From: Rhynchopus sp. YZ270_cl-10
Taxonomy: Eukaryota; Euglenozoa; Diplonemea; Diplonemida; Diplonemidae
Length of the DNA: 64,000 bases
NCBI GenBank assembly: GCA_964035575.1
Contig: OZ037865.1
Location: forward strand, 1,178,001 to 1,242,000
Reading direction: 5' to 3'
Positions 22,110-33,814 of the stretch are shown piece after piece (the first letter of the stretch is position 1; each line of letters opens with the position of its first letter). A program made the translations under genes and the position numbers. The notes beneath the pieces were generated by a model. It did no database searches. It was not told the origin of the DNA and saw only the letters and a list, made by a program, of their open reading frames with translations.

Positions 22110-22214
22110 ACACAACAAATCATCGGTGGGGGGGTAAAAACTTGGGCGGTTTTTGGGATTTTAAAGCCTCTAAGGATTCCTCTGAGGGTTTTTACCCCCC
22201 GATGTTTGTTGTGG
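22110..22214. mobile_element. 105-bp miniature element, probable TA duplication
   Basis: ACACAACAAATCATCGG and then a G run with GTAAAAAC on the left face GTTTTTACCCCCCGATG and TTTGTTGTGG on the right. TA lies on both sides (22108-22109, 22215-22216). It is separated by only ~35 bases from the preceding miniature element. Confidence 0.6.
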
Positions 22215-22559
22215 TACTGTATAGTTATGTTTTTGTTTGTTTAAAAAGCGGAAGTTTACTCTCCCGCTTGCTCGACACGATATCATGCCATAGATGCAGC
22301 ACACAATTCTGCCCCACGAGGATGTGTCCTTTTTTCCGCCGCGTCCTTTTTCCAGTGCACGCCAAAAGGGTGGCGTTTTGCTTCTGGTTGGGTTGCGGAG
22401 GAAATAGGTCTTCAGACCCCATTTGTGCCCTCTTTTCATCACACATCGTGACTTTGTTTTCCCCTTTTGTCAGGGTTTCCGCGTTCTTCCGGTGTTTTCG
22501 AAGGGGGCGGACGAGTTTTTTTTCCCCCCCAAAAATTTTTTTTTTACTAGTGCTTAACA

Positions 22560-23136
22560 CAATACAGGTCGAGCCCGGCGCGCTTCGCGCGCCGGGTCGG
22601 GGGCCTCCGGCGGAGTTGTCTCGCCTCACGGTCTTTCGTGAGACACAACAGGTGAGAAACTCGCGTTACGAGATACTCGAAAACAAAGCGTGGCGGGTGG
22701 TGGAATAAGCGCTCAGCTGTGCTTGTACCCACAGGAAGAGTGAACAAGAGACGGAGTAACGTCCTCATCTGAGGGTACTCGGTGTCACCTTCCTCATTGA
22801 GCTCAACATACATCAGAACGTCATGAAGAGTTGTCATTGAGGTGCACACCCTCAACACCGACTTGAGCTCTTGCCACTCTGCCAACAGGTCACTGAATTC
22901 AACCCCCTGCACAATACTGGCTGCTTCCGTTCAGCGGTGTCGCTGTACACCGGCTTCAGCGCATCCCCACCCACGACATCGTGATGCATGTAGGACAGTT
23001 TGTGGGGGGTGAAGAACTGGTCGTACAATCTGCCTAGCTGTTCAATGCTGTACTCCGTGCGCAAACCCGCAAAGGGTTTGAGGGGAATGATAGAGGGGGA
23101 TACCATAAGTGCGGCCGCAGATCTGCGCGACGCCAA
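22560..23136 (-). pseudogene. hAT-family transposase C-terminal relic
   Basis: The minus strand carries two overlapping frames (23136-22852 and 22912-22547) that together look like the C-terminal end of a hAT transposase. The second contains EYPQMRTLLRLLFTLPVGTS then TAERLF, matching the conserved dimerisation-region pattern (LLxxLLTLPVxTATAERxFS) of hAT transposases. The first holds an upstream region (EQLGRLYDQFF...). Coding passes from one frame to the other around 22912, so there is a frameshift, and the region after TAERLF no longer matches the family. No catalytic region is seen. It could have come from an autonomous partner of the small hAT elements in this window, but no terminal repeats were found around it. 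Confidence 0.7.
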
Positions 23137-23258
23137 AGAGGGGAGGCCTTTATTTTTCTATACGGGGTGGGGTGCGTCCCCTGCGGGGCCGCACCCCACT
23201 TGTCCACTTTACAATGTACCCCGGGCCCTCTCCCCACCCATTTTTCCCACTCCCCGGA

Positions 23259-23333
23259 TGAACTTCGTCCGGACGAACTTCGTCCGGCAGTTTTTTTTTT
23301 TTTTTTTTCCTACCGGACGAACTTCGTCCGATT
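23259..23333. repeat. Three copies of a 17-base palindrome
   Basis: CGGACGAACTTCGTCCG or a one-base variant occurs three times: two overlapping or abutting copies at about 23259-23291, then one at about 23316-23332 after a T run. Each can fold into a seven- or eight-pair stem with a minimal loop. Confidence 0.65.
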
Positions 23334-24297
23334 TTTGGGTCGCGGAAACACTGCCTTTTGTACTTTTAGTAAAAAAAATTCACTCTTTTTTTGAATGTGT
23401 GCAGTGAGAGGTTGACCGAGGTTCATATTTCAAACCTTTTCTTTTTTCATTTTTCTTTTGCTCCAAAAAAAATACAACTGCGCAGTGTGCAGTGCTCCTC
23501 ATAACTTCACATCCCAGTGTGTACGTACCGTACCATACCATTACCAAATCCCAGCAAACGGATTCAATTAGCTGCCTCAAGTTATAGCTAAAAAAAGTAA
23601 TTGTCGCCACGGTTTCCATTGAAGGGAACAGCTCTTAGTGTGGCGTTACCCCTTCTTACCCGCAACCCCCTTGTCTTGCTCATTGTACAATGGATAGTGC
23701 AGCCAAGGCACATCTACTGTTACAGTCATTTTTTTTTTTTCTTCTTTTCTTTTCTTTCCGGTCTGAAAAAGCGTGGTCAATTTTCGTGCAAAAGTCTTTC
23801 TTTGCAACTCACATTTTCTCTCTCTCTTTTTGAGTGGCCTCGCTACTCTGAGGTGTGCGGGTGTTAGGTTCCTTTCTGGGCATTTCAATTCACACACACA
23901 CACACTGCTCAACGAACACTCGGCGATCCCCCTCCCCACGGAAAAACGCGACTGCGAACTGTGTTTTTTCTTTCCCATATCTCTCACCCAACCTGCCCTG
24001 AGACGATTGTCCATTAGAGACTGGCAGTGTGTGTGTGTGTGTGTTGTGTGTTGTGTGTACTGTAGAGCAGGAGGAGCACAGCCCTTTCTCCAACCAATGT
24101 AGCATGTCCTGCAGTACTGCAAATATGATTGGCGTAAAAAGGTAGCCAAATTCCAAAAATTATTCCGAACATCCCAAAAATTCCCTAAATCTGCTAAATT
24201 ATTTGGATTACCGCATCTCCAAAGTGATTGAGCGAAGTTTGAAAAGGCTGACACCAACGTCTCTGGTATGCCTTTTTTGATACCGAATGTGATCAAG

Positions 24298-24334
24298 GGT
24301 GACTAAGCGGAAGAGAGGCTTGAGTGCATCTTAT
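24298..24334 (+). repeat. CTAAGC-family hairpin element
   Basis: GGTGACTAAGCGGAAGAGAG then GCTTGAGTGCATCTTATAA. The stem is partly disrupted. Confidence 0.55.
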
Positions 24335-24889
24335 AATTTTCTTTCTTTTCTCTTTGTTTGTGCCTTGATACTTTGATGAGTGACTCTGGCATGCGTGCGA
24401 TACATTATTTGCCTTTTGTTGTTGTTGTTTTTTCTTGCTTTTTAATACGGATTACACCAAAATAGAATTTCATCACTTCCCCCCCTTTTCACCCTTGTCT
24501 ACACTTCATCAACTTTGTTGCCCTTTTTTTTTGCACTTTTCCAATTTTTTCATTTTTGTCTACAACGCATCGTGGGTCAATCGGAGGTGCCTGCATCACT
24601 ACACTAACCACTCAACAACCCTCCCGATTCTTTCCAAAAAAAAACCCCCCCGAGTCACTTACTTCACACAAGGAGTTGCTCCCTTGTGTTCCAATTATAC
24701 CCGTTTCGTTGACTGACGAGCGATAGCGGGAGTAGGACATCTCAACGTAGACCGCGAAATGGAAGCTGGGCGGAGGGTGGGCGTGGCGTGGATATATTCT
24801 GTTGCGACACGTGATTTTTCCAAGTTTTCAAAAAAACACTCTTTTTTATAAAAGGATTTTCCTTTGCTACACCGTTGTATATCTTTTAA

Positions 24890-26032
24890 ATGGCAGTTGT
24901 GCAGGCACAGAACGAGGTGATGGGTTCTTCCAAGAAGACACAGTTGAGGCGCTACTACCCGCCAAGCGCAGGGAGCACCTTTGGAAGCTTCCCGAAGGAG
25001 TGGGAGAAGACCAAAACGAAGACCACGACTGTCCCGCAGGAGCTGGAGCCTCTCAAGATGACCAAGGAGTTCACCACCCGGGGTGTCGGGAATGGGGGGA
25101 GCTGCAGCAGCATGAACAAAGGGAAGGAGAAGACAAAACAAAAACCACCAGTCTCCGGGGCCTTCAAGAGACGATCGATCCCACCGACAGAGTTCAGACG
25201 CTTTTATGAAAGAGGTGACCTTCCTATAGCCATTCAACACAAAGGCAACACAAACAAGATTGACTGGAAGGTGGACATCGCGAAGCTCGACTATCACCAC
25301 TACCTCCCCATCTTCTTCGATGGGATCCGCGAGAGGGAACAGCCGTTTCAGTTCCTCGCACTCCAGGGCACGCTGGATCTTCTCGAGAAGGGAGGGTCCA
25401 AGATTCTGCCGACCATCCCGCAGCTCATCATTCCCATGAAGACCGCCCTGAACACAAGAGACCCCGAGGTGATCTGCACTGTCCTCAAGGTCATCCAGAC
25501 CCTAGTAGTATCGGGAGAACTCATCGGCGAAGCGCTTGTCCCCTATTACAGACAGATCCTGCCAATGTTCAACCTCTTCAAGACACGTGACCGTAACACA
25601 GGAGACCAGATCGATTACTCTCAACGGAAGCGGACAAACCTCGGTGAACTGATTGAAGAGACACTCGGGGTATGATATCATTTTTTTTTTGAAAAAGGGA
25701 CGTCTTTTTTGTCTACCAATAAAATATTTTTGTGGTCCACGCTAAACCCCGTCGTTTTGGATCTAAAACGCAAAAGGGACAAAAAAGCAAATAGTAGTAC
25801 CTAATACTAATAGACCACAAAAAAAGAGCACAAAGCAAAAATAACTAAAAGTGGAAGCACACTCTAGGCTACACTAATGCAACCAAGTTTTCAAAATATC
25901 AAAAAAAAAAAAAAACCTTCGTTCAAACCACCCTAAACCCCCGCACAGTTGATGGAGACGCATGGGGGTGAGGATGCTTTCATCAACATCAAGTACATGA
26001 TACCAACGTACGAGTCTTGCGTGCTGAACTGA
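24890..26032 (+). CDS. Parkin co-regulated gene protein homologue (PACRG)
   Basis: Exon 1 is 24890-25669 and exon 2 is 25949-26032, joined in phase 0 across a 279-base intron (donor GTATGA, acceptor CGCACAG), giving 287 residues against about 296 in human PACRG. The conserved core runs from about residue 90 ([16 protein letters not shown]) through [20 protein letters not shown] and [15 protein letters not shown]; exon 2 supplies the invariant end [19 protein letters not shown] then VLN. In other eukaryotes PACRG is an armadillo-like protein at the inner junction between the A and B tubules of axonemal doublets, working with FAP20. Its presence implies a motile cilium or flagellum. The first ~85 residues are a variable basic tail. 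The intron carries a diverged copy of a dispersed A-tailed repeat (25850-25897). Identity is near certain. Confidence 0.96.
25850..25897. repeat. Dispersed A-tailed repeat inside the PACRG intron
   Basis: GTGGAAGCACACTCTAGG then CTACACTAATGCAACCAAG, TTTTC and an A run. It is a diverged copy of the family seen at 4606-4660 and shows that these repeats occupy introns as well as spacers. Confidence 0.6.
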
Positions 26033-26345
26033 TCCTTCTTGATTGTACATCAACCCTCAACGTCATCATGTATTGGCGCAAGATGAATGAGATTCTTTTC
26101 CCGCGGAGTATACACCTTTTGGGGCAAAAAACCTCAGACCGGGTCATATCTTTTTCAAAAGCCCGAATTCTTCCTGTTTTATCAACAACAACAACAAAAA
26201 AGCCATTTTTTATTTATTTTAGTTTTGCAAGATGAGTTATTTTACCCCTTTTTTTTTGTGTTCTACTTTGCCAAGGGCTTTGCTAGCTAGTGTTTCATTT
26301 CAGTTTTTTTTTGGTTGCACTTTTTTCAGCTCCACCTCTTTATAA

Positions 26346-26454
26346 GGTGACAAAAAGCACGAGAGGCTTAGGATCATCTTATAAACTCCCGACACTTTTC
26401 TCTCTCTCTTTTTTTCTTTTTGATGTGCACGAGATGCACATTACATTCATCTTT
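26346..26454 (+). repeat. Adjacent CTAAGC and TGTGC hairpin elements
   Basis: 26346-26384 reads GGTGACAAAAAGCACGAGAG then GCTTAGGATCATCTTATAAA. 26421-26454 reads TGATGTGCACGAGATGCACA then TTACATTCATCTTTC. Two different stem families lie within 110 bases, each with its own T-rich tail. Confidence 0.6.
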
Positions 26455-27578
26455 CAAATTCTCTTTTTCTCTTCCCCTCTTTTTTTATTTTTTTTTTTTT
26501 TGTGGTGTGCACAGTCTTTTTGCAGAGTTGTTTCCACTACTCCAGCTAGACTGGCCACCCCACACACACTGTTCACACACATAACACCAAGCTCTCAATA
26601 AGGGATCTTTGTGTTTCTGACTTTGATATGGCCCAAACGTATCACAAAAAAAGGCCGTCGCGGAAAACTGAAATAAAGCTGCTGACTCGAAGTGGTGTGT
26701 GTTGCCGAACCACTTCTTTTTTTTTTGTCTGCAACTTGGCATATTTTGTTTGCACTTTTGCCTAACAAGAGTGTAGCACATACACCGTATCAGATGAACC
26801 ATACCCCGCGCTTGGGGAGCTACGCAAACCACTGATATTAGATACACCAAAGGCAGCAACGTCCATCAGTAACCCTCTTCTACTCTGTGATGATTTAGAG
26901 ATGGAGTTTTAGGGGTGTGTACTCAACGCTGTGTCGTACCCTGTCTTTTTGCCAAGGTGCTCAAGGAAAGCATTGTATATTTCCAAGAAAGAAAGAAATG
27001 AATAAACCGTTTCGTTCCCTTTGCAACAGCAAGGACAGACGGTAGTGAGAGGACAGCTTCTTAGTGTAGTCCTGTTGTTTTGTTCTATTGTATTCAATTG
27101 TATTTTCATTTTTTGCCGTTTTTTTGTTGTTTTTTTTCCCCCTCTTCTATGTACAGAACATTTTATATTCTTTTTGTTTTCTTTTTATCTTTTTATCGGT
27201 GAGGAGAGGAAACAGTGTGTGGTGTACGATTGAGTGCCATCAGACCCCTCTTATTTTTCCAACCTTGTTTTTCACTTGATGTTTTTTTTTTTGTTTTTGT
27301 ACAATTGTGAATATGTGGTGTCATAAAAGGCAACGCAATTCCAGTACTTTCTCAAAAAAAAAAGGGCGCCGACTGTCAGGGTCCACCCGTCAGCCTACAC
27401 AAAATGCCAACATAGTTATCAAAATAACCACAAAACAGTTGGTTTTCACAAGAAGATCAGACGAAGAGTCTCCCAAATCTCTCATCTCTGCCGCTCTTTG
27501 GGGATGAGGTGTGTGTTGTCTGGAGTTCCTAGCACCCTTTTCTTTTGGGTGACATTTTGAGTACAGAGACTACAGTTG

Positions 27579-27610
27579 ATGTGTGTGCACGAGAGGCACA
27601 TTCATCTTAC
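27579..27610 (+). repeat. TGTGC/GCACA hairpin element, consensus copy
   Basis: ATGTGTGTGCACGAGAGGCA then CATTCATCTTAC. TGTGC and GCACA form the stem and ACGAGAG the loop, the same loop as in the CTAAGC family. Confidence 0.7.
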
Positions 27611-27892
27611 GATTTTTCTTTGGCGGGGTGATTGTGGAAGAAAAACTCAAAAAAAAAAAAAAAATGGACCGTCCAGTAGGTCATACAATCCCACTCCCCA
27701 CAAAGCAAATAAAGAAAAGAAAAAGAAAAGAAAAGAAAAAAGCAAAGAGTCTGCTGTGACATCAACCCTCACAAAAAGAAGCAGAAACAGAAAAAAAATG
27801 TTCCCACTTTTCATGTAGTTACAGTAGGGGGGTGCACATCGCCACACATACCCTTCACAGTACAAACAACAAAAGTTGTTTAAAACATAACA

Positions 27893-30800
27893 ATGAAGGG
27901 ACATGCGTTTACACCGTGGGATGCAGGGAAGTTCAGGGCCTTGCGTTGTGCGAAGTACTTGAAAAACATTGAAGAAGGGATTGCGAAAGATGAAGAAAGC
28001 AAGCTCACCCACCAGATCTCTGCCGAGAAGGAAGAACAGGTGCTTGCCCTGAAGACCATGCTGGAGACGAACCACGCCTTGGTGCACAAGAAGCTCGTTC
28101 TGGAGCTGGGTTCCCTGAAGAGCGTGCTCGCCGATATGGTCGAGGCAGCAGGGTCGCACCCGATCTGCTTCTTCGACGGTGTCACGATCGTGCCCGACGG
28201 GCTGCAAGACTTCCCCAACGTGGCGCGGTTCGAGCCCAGCCTGTTGAGTGTGAAGATTGTCGACAACGAGCTTGTGGTGTGTCTTTACATCTTCACAAAC
28301 ACTGCTGTTATGCGCAACAGACACGGTTTTTCACTGACACTGTCGGCGCTTGTACTAGAGGACCTTCTTCGCACGGACGGTGTGCAGGATGTTGCGAACG
28401 TGCGGGTGTGTGCGAGTGTGGGCATGCAACGGGTGTCTCTGAACTGGGAGGATTGCGACCAGTCGACCACAGACCCTGCCTCGTGGGACCACGTGAAGAA
28501 GGGGATGTACGAGCACCACTGCAGAACCTTTGCGAAGAGCATCCACGAGCGCTACCCGAAGGAGGTCGCCTCCTGGACGATGGACTCGAAGTGCGACAGC
28601 TGTCCCTTCCGTTCCACCTGCACGAAGGCGGCAGAGGGCACGCTGAAGCTTCTGCCTGGTGTGAGGGACTTTGTGCGTCTTGTGCCCGACATCGACCCTG
28701 AGGACAACGAGGGGCTTGTGAAGTTGCAGCGGCAGTGGGCGCGGCGTGGTGAGGGTGACCAGCTCAACATGCAGCAGATTGCAGCAAAGCTTCGCACAGA
28801 CCGCACAGACGACAACCCTGCGATGCTTGCAGCTGCCCTGCAGAACGAACCAGTGCTGCGCACACCAGCCGTGCTGCACATACAGAGGGAGCAGCCCGAT
28901 GTAGAGCTCGTGGTGTCGTTTCTCTATTTCGAGGACCGCACGGCCACGCTGTTCTCAGGGTGCTGTGTTGTCATTGACCGCAACATACCCGAACCACAGG
29001 CACACGACCTGGGCATGACGGTGCACACCGTGCGGGAGACGCTGGAGGGCATTCTCAGACAACATGTGAACAAAACCATGCAGATCTACACTGTCACCTA
29101 CCAGGAGCGACTTGAGCTGGAGTCGTTCATCTCGCTTGTGCGGAAGAACGACAGGGAGGACCGGTACCCTGCTCTGAAGTCCATCGGCGAGGGTTATCCC
29201 GTGGACATCTTTGGCGGCATGGATGCTTTCAACGAGGCTAACCTGACGTTGCGGGCACAGGATGCTGCTTCTCCAAAAATGGAGCTTTCGCGGAGCCCCC
29301 GAGTGAAGGAATGGCTCATGCTATCGAAGAACGTCGGTGTGCCGTTCACTGGCTCTGTGAACGACCTTGGGACAGCAGCGAACGCTGTGAAGGAGATCGC
29401 GACCTTCATGGGGACACAGCTGGGGTTGGAGTACGTGGAGCCCGAGGATGTGATCGAGTATTGTGCGGAGCGAAGCGGCAAGATGGCCAGAACGACGGAC
29501 ACGATTATTGACCTGCAGAGTCAGTTGTTCTACGCATACTTTTTGCCGCAAACCGCCCACATCGATCGTGTGTCAGAGTTTAAACAGTTTGGCTGTGAAG
29601 TGGAGGGACGTGAAGCGTATTTACTGATGAAGGATCACCGCCCAGAGTTGCACAGACGCGCAGCGCTTGCCGGTGCCGAGCTCCTGTCGGGGAAGTGGTT
29701 TAGGGGTGCTGTGGGCGATGGGAGTGGTGCGGCGGGCACCATCGTGGCGTTGGGGAAGGCACGGAGCTTCCCCTACGCGCCGTTGCATCATATGGAACAG
29801 GTCGTGTGTGGTATGCTTTATGTTTGGAATGGGTGTGGGTATTTTTCAGTTGCTTTTTGCACTTTTGGCGGCGCATTTTTGGGCCATCTATGAACGGAGA
29901 GAGATTTTTTTTTCACTAGCTCTCAGTAGGCTCTCCTGTTGCGTGTCTCACGGAGATGATCATAGATGGCGCAATGTTTTTTTTTTTGGGTGTATTGATT
30001 ACATTTTCTTATTTTCTTTGCAGATATGCGATTTGTGTCGCAGAAGTATCTCCTGCAGAACCTGCGCAAGGTTAAGCGGAGTAAGGTGGTCACGCTTGTT
30101 GCCAATCAAATCCAAGAAGACAGCGATGGCTTCCGTATCGGCACTGCCTCCGTTCTCGAGCACGAAAACCACCTCCAGGAGAACATCGCCGACCACACCC
30201 TGGTGCTGGAAGGACAGTCCGGGTCGAATGTGGGGAATTTCAACGACTTCCAGTTCCTGTGTGTTACTCCGACAAACCAATGCTGGCGGGACCTTGAGAA
30301 CACGGGCATCGGCTCGTTTGGTAAGCCCAATGTGAAGGATTCTATTCGGTTAAAAATCAAGGGCACCGAAATGACGATCCGCGTTGACTCTCGCACAAGC
30401 ACACGGTGGCTCAAAGAAGGCACCGTCTTCACGATGCGCAGGCGACTTCTGGACATGTCTTTTTACGAGACTGCACAGCTGCTGCTCAGGGACGACTTCG
30501 CAGCCAAGATAGCGTCACTCTTGAACCACCCCAAAAAACACAACGACATGACAAAGCCTGTGGGAGAGGTGCGGTACCAAAACGTGAAGGACCAGTCTTG
30601 CCAGTACCTCTTCCACGAGCAGCAGCAGGTCGTCCAGTACGCGATCCACAAGGCCGTCAGCATTGTGTGCGGGCCGCCGGGCACAGGAAAGACCATTGCA
30701 CTCTCCACCGCAGTCGCTACGATCGTGTCAGAGCGTGCACGCGAGGGTCGCGAGACAATGAAGATCTTCGTCACTGCGAATGGGTGGAAGCCCATCCGCC

Positions 30801-32839
30801 TCCTTCTGACTGAGATTGCGAAGCGTGTGTACCACCCACACGTTGTTGTCTGCGCAGCACAGCGTCGTGAGTACATTCTGTACAACAATGTCAACATGAC
30901 CGAAGTTCCGTTTGTGGACAGGGATATGTGCCCAAAGTTCATTGTCATAGGTGTGAACAAAGAAGCCTTCCGCAAGTACAACGTTGCGCAAGACTACAAC
31001 CGTGAGTGGACGACGGAGATCATTGGCGACAGCATGTCTGAAGAGGTGCACGCCGCCAACGAAGCGACGCAAATCAAGCTTCCCACCGTGTTTGAGATGG
31101 GTGTGGTCGACGAAGGGTCGCAGATGTGGTGCAGAGACTTGCCCAGCGTGCTGAACCGTCTGCATGCCAGAGGTCGTTTTGTTGTGTCGGGAGACCCGCT
31201 GCAGATGCAGCCGATCAACGACGACCGAGTCCGCCTTGGGGAGAACGTAACGTCGCACTTCACGCATCCAGTGCATGACTCGGTGTTGCTTTGCCTGCTA
31301 CGCAAAAGGGGGTCGCAGGACGGCAACGGATCGCTTGCGGACAAGTTTGAGTGCAAGGAGGCGCTCAACCCAACGTTCATCACAAAGCTGACACACTGCT
31401 TGCGGTCGCACGGCGACATCGCTAGCTTGAGTCGTACGGTGTATGAAACGGACCTCACAGCACAGCAGAAGCCACCGTGTTTTGACAGGTGGCTCAAGGC
31501 AGCCACGCACGTACCCTCTAAGGACGCACCCTTCACAGCAACGTACGGACGCAAAGAGGACAGCGAGGACAACGGTGATGACTTCTTCTCCACAGCTGAG
31601 CCGTTTACCGTTTCCTCGTCCGACTACGAGGCTGTTGTTGCGAAGGAGATGACTGCCGACAAGCTGGGGACGAACGGGAAGGTGGGCGGGCTGATGTCCT
31701 TTGAGATGAAGACACCTGAGGAGATGAACCCGGATGCGTACTTCGTCTTCTCCGAGGCGATGTGCGTTGCGCTTGCGACCAACGTGCAGAACAACTTCGT
31801 CAAGACCACTACCCCAGGTGTCCTGTCTATCCTCATTATTTACCCCACTGGCTCCCCTTCACAAGAGATGATTGAGTACTGCCAGAACAACCCAAACCTG
31901 CTTGCGGGGACACCCGAGCGTCTGCAGGGCCAGTCTGCAGACGTAGTGATTGTGAACGCAGGCATGCCGCATGGGGACAAACGTGACCGCTACTACGCAC
32001 CACTACCAACCATGAACGTGGCGTTCAGCCGTGCGGAGTGTCTGCAGATTCTGCTGGTGCCGAGTGAGATCCCTGTGTCCGACACCCTTGCGCACCTCAC
32101 GGACCTGCGCGAGGGGCTGGAGCACATGCAGCGCTACCTCACGCATGCCCGCAACACACGAGTCACCATGCGTGTGGCAGAAGACCGCAGCCTGGAGTTT
32201 GTGTCTGCTGCTGTCCCGAGACGCGACCCGGCTGAGTTCCACTTCCATGATGGAGGTGTGCGGGAGTGGGACAGAAGCGTTATTGAGGCACAGCCCTGCG
32301 AGCCACAACAGGGGAAGGGGAAGAAGGGTGGGAAGGGGAAGGGCAAGGGGAAGGGGGATGATGGCGGACGAGAGGGTGGCCGTGGGAGCAAGGGTGGGAA
32401 ACACGGAGGTGAGAAGGGTGGACACGACGATGGCGGCAAAGGCCACGACAGTGGCAGCAGGGGGAAGGGCTACGACTACGATTACAATTACGACGGCCGT
32501 GGGAAGGGTGGGAACGATGATGGCCCTGCCAAAGGGTCTCACGATGGCAAGGGTGACAAGAAGGGGAAGGCTGACCGGAAGGGTGGGAAGAAGGGTAGGG
32601 GCAAGGACGACGGTGGCAAGGGGCACGACGAGCGGTACGACGTCGCAGAGCAGCCTGCAATGGTGGAGAAGGCTGTGCTAAAGAAGTTCGACGGCGATGT
32701 GCCCAGGAAATCCGGCAGAGGAGGAGGAGGAGGAGGTGGAGGTGGTGGCAACGGCAATTGGCGCGGCGGTAGCAATGGGGGAAAACGGGGCAACGACAGC
32801 GGTGGCCGAGGTGCTGACGTGCAGTCCTGGCGACAGTAG
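27893..32839 (+). CDS. TM0106-like RecB-family nuclease fused to an SF1 helicase
   Basis: Exons 27893-29810 and 30024-32839 join in phase 1 (donor GTATGC, acceptor TTTGCAG), giving 1577 residues. The N-terminal half resembles the TM0106 family of RecB/Cas4-like nucleases, including the cysteine cluster CDSCPFRSTC near residues 233-243, which in that family is associated with an iron-sulphur cluster, followed by the typical LKLLPGV. The C-terminal half is a UPF1/DNA2-type superfamily 1 helicase: Walker A GPPGTGKT (~residue 855), Walker B VDEGSQ (~1000), SGDPLQMQPI, and motif VI MNVAFSRAE (~1300). The last ~190 residues are a Gly/Lys/Asp-rich low-complexity tail that could bind nucleic acid. 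The likely role is ATP-dependent unwinding or cleavage in DNA or RNA metabolism; the substrate cannot be read from sequence. The nuclease metal-binding residues were not individually confirmed. DNA2 shares the general layout but this is a different nuclease subfamily. Confidence 0.88.
29881..29945. repeat. Intronic segment shared with an inverted-repeat element
   Basis: GGGCCATCTATGAACGGAGA plus the following ~25 bases (T run, then CACTAGCTCTCAGTA) recurs at 55578-55625, inside the 1.1-kb element at 55307-56397. Here it lies in the 213-base intron of the helicase gene. Confidence 0.65.
32300..32810 (+). repeat. Low-complexity GGNAAG coding tract
   Basis: Repeated GGGAAGGGG / GGTGGGAAG units encode the Gly/Lys-rich tail of the helicase, ending in a run of about ten glycines near 32720-32750. 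Confidence 0.7.
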
Positions 32840-33262
32840 TCCTTGCAGCAACGGAAATCCCACATCCGGTATGGCATTTTTTTTTAGAGTCACTTGCCTG
32901 CGCCAGTGTGTTGGTGAAGCGTTGTGCTGCTTTCACCGCGTTGTTGTTTGAAATGACACGGATTTGGGGGCCTAACAGAAACGTCTTCCCCAAGGTCAGA
33001 TGCTTTCTCTTTGCGAGTATTCGCTCTTGTTGTTCGATGTTTTCCCCTCACAGGTTGCCGTTGCCTTTGGTGTGTTGATAAGTGCCGATGTGTGGCCTTC
33101 GTGTCAAGGCGTTCTTCCATAAGTTTCATAAAGGGGTAGCAAATAAGTGGGAAAAAATAATATCTGGTGTTTTAATGCAACGAAGGGAGGGTGGGGATGC
33201 ACGAGAAACGTTTCTTTTTTGAGTTTGATTTTTTTTTTTTTTTGTGTATTTTATGTTCTATT

Positions 33263-33345
33263 AGGTGTGTACGTGAGGCTCATTCATCTTCCTAGTTTTT
33301 TTAAGGTACACAGTCACGAGAGGACTTTGTATTTCAAGTCAACCC
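33263..33345 (+). repeat. Adjacent TGTGC-type and TACA.AGTC-type hairpin elements
   Basis: 33263-33290 is a diverged TGTGC-type copy (GTGTGTACGTGAGGCTCA then TTCATCTT). 33304-33345 reads GGTACACAGTCACGAGAGGA then CTTTGTATTTCAAGTCAA: TACA pairs with TGTA and AGTC with GACT around the same ACGAGAG loop. Relatives of the second lie at 35146-35190, 54397-54440 and 61569-61606. Confidence 0.65.
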
Positions 33346-33781
33346 GTTTTTTAATAATGTTGGAAAATGATGCCCGCGGCCTGCATCTGTTTCTGCACTG
33401 CCCGTTTCTCCAAAGATTTTTTTTTTGTAACCTCATGAAATGAAGGGGGAAATAGAAACAAAAGCATTTTGAACGCACTTTGCGGTTCTGGGGACGAACC
33501 GCGCTGCAGAGCCACTCCTCACCAAACAGGTCGAGGTGTTGTGCGTTTCGCCACAAACCTCTCTCCCAGGGGTTTGTTTTTCAGACAGAAGGTACCTCAG
33601 ATCAAAAGGTACACCCTTCTTTTGCTTAACGGACAGAATATAAAGGAACAGGGGAGGAGAGAGGCACATGGAATAACAGGTTATCGGATGCATCCCTAGG
33701 GTGGTATGTGGTAGCAAAAAAAAAAAAAAGCATGGCTTTTGCTTCGCTTTTTTTTTTCAATCTTGCCAACCCTTTTCTCGA

Positions 33782-33814
33782 GGTGATTAAGCAGGAGGCT
33801 TAGGTTCATCTTAT
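33782..33814 (+). repeat. CTAAGC-family hairpin element
   Basis: GGTGATTAAGCAGGAGGCTT then AGGTTCATCTTATAAAC. The loop is shortened. Confidence 0.6.

Larger units (their letters stand above)
21447..24889. other. Gene-free stretch with miniature elements and a transposase relic
   Basis: Between the surface-protein gene and PACRG there is no intact gene. Contents: hairpin copies (21619-21662, 21811-21843, 24298-24334), TA-flanked miniature elements (21973-22072, 22110-22214), a diverged relative of the first near 24112-24225, a hAT transposase relic (22560-23136), a palindrome cluster (23259-23333) and CA/TG microsatellites near 23890 and 24030. Confidence 0.6.
26033..27892. other. Gene-free T-rich spacer
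   Basis: No coding frame of substance. It holds a CTAAGC hairpin (26346-26384), a TGTGC/GCACA hairpin (26421-26454), a sequence CACCCTTTTCTTTTGGGTGA near 27533 related to copies near 56545 and 56700, and a consensus TGTGC/GCACA hairpin (27579-27610). Confidence 0.6.

Noticed and set aside
29667-30335. 222-codon plus-strand frame spanning the helicase intron
   Set aside because: The spliced helicase frame restores a continuous protein across a clean GT-AG intron, and this frame is out of register with both exons.
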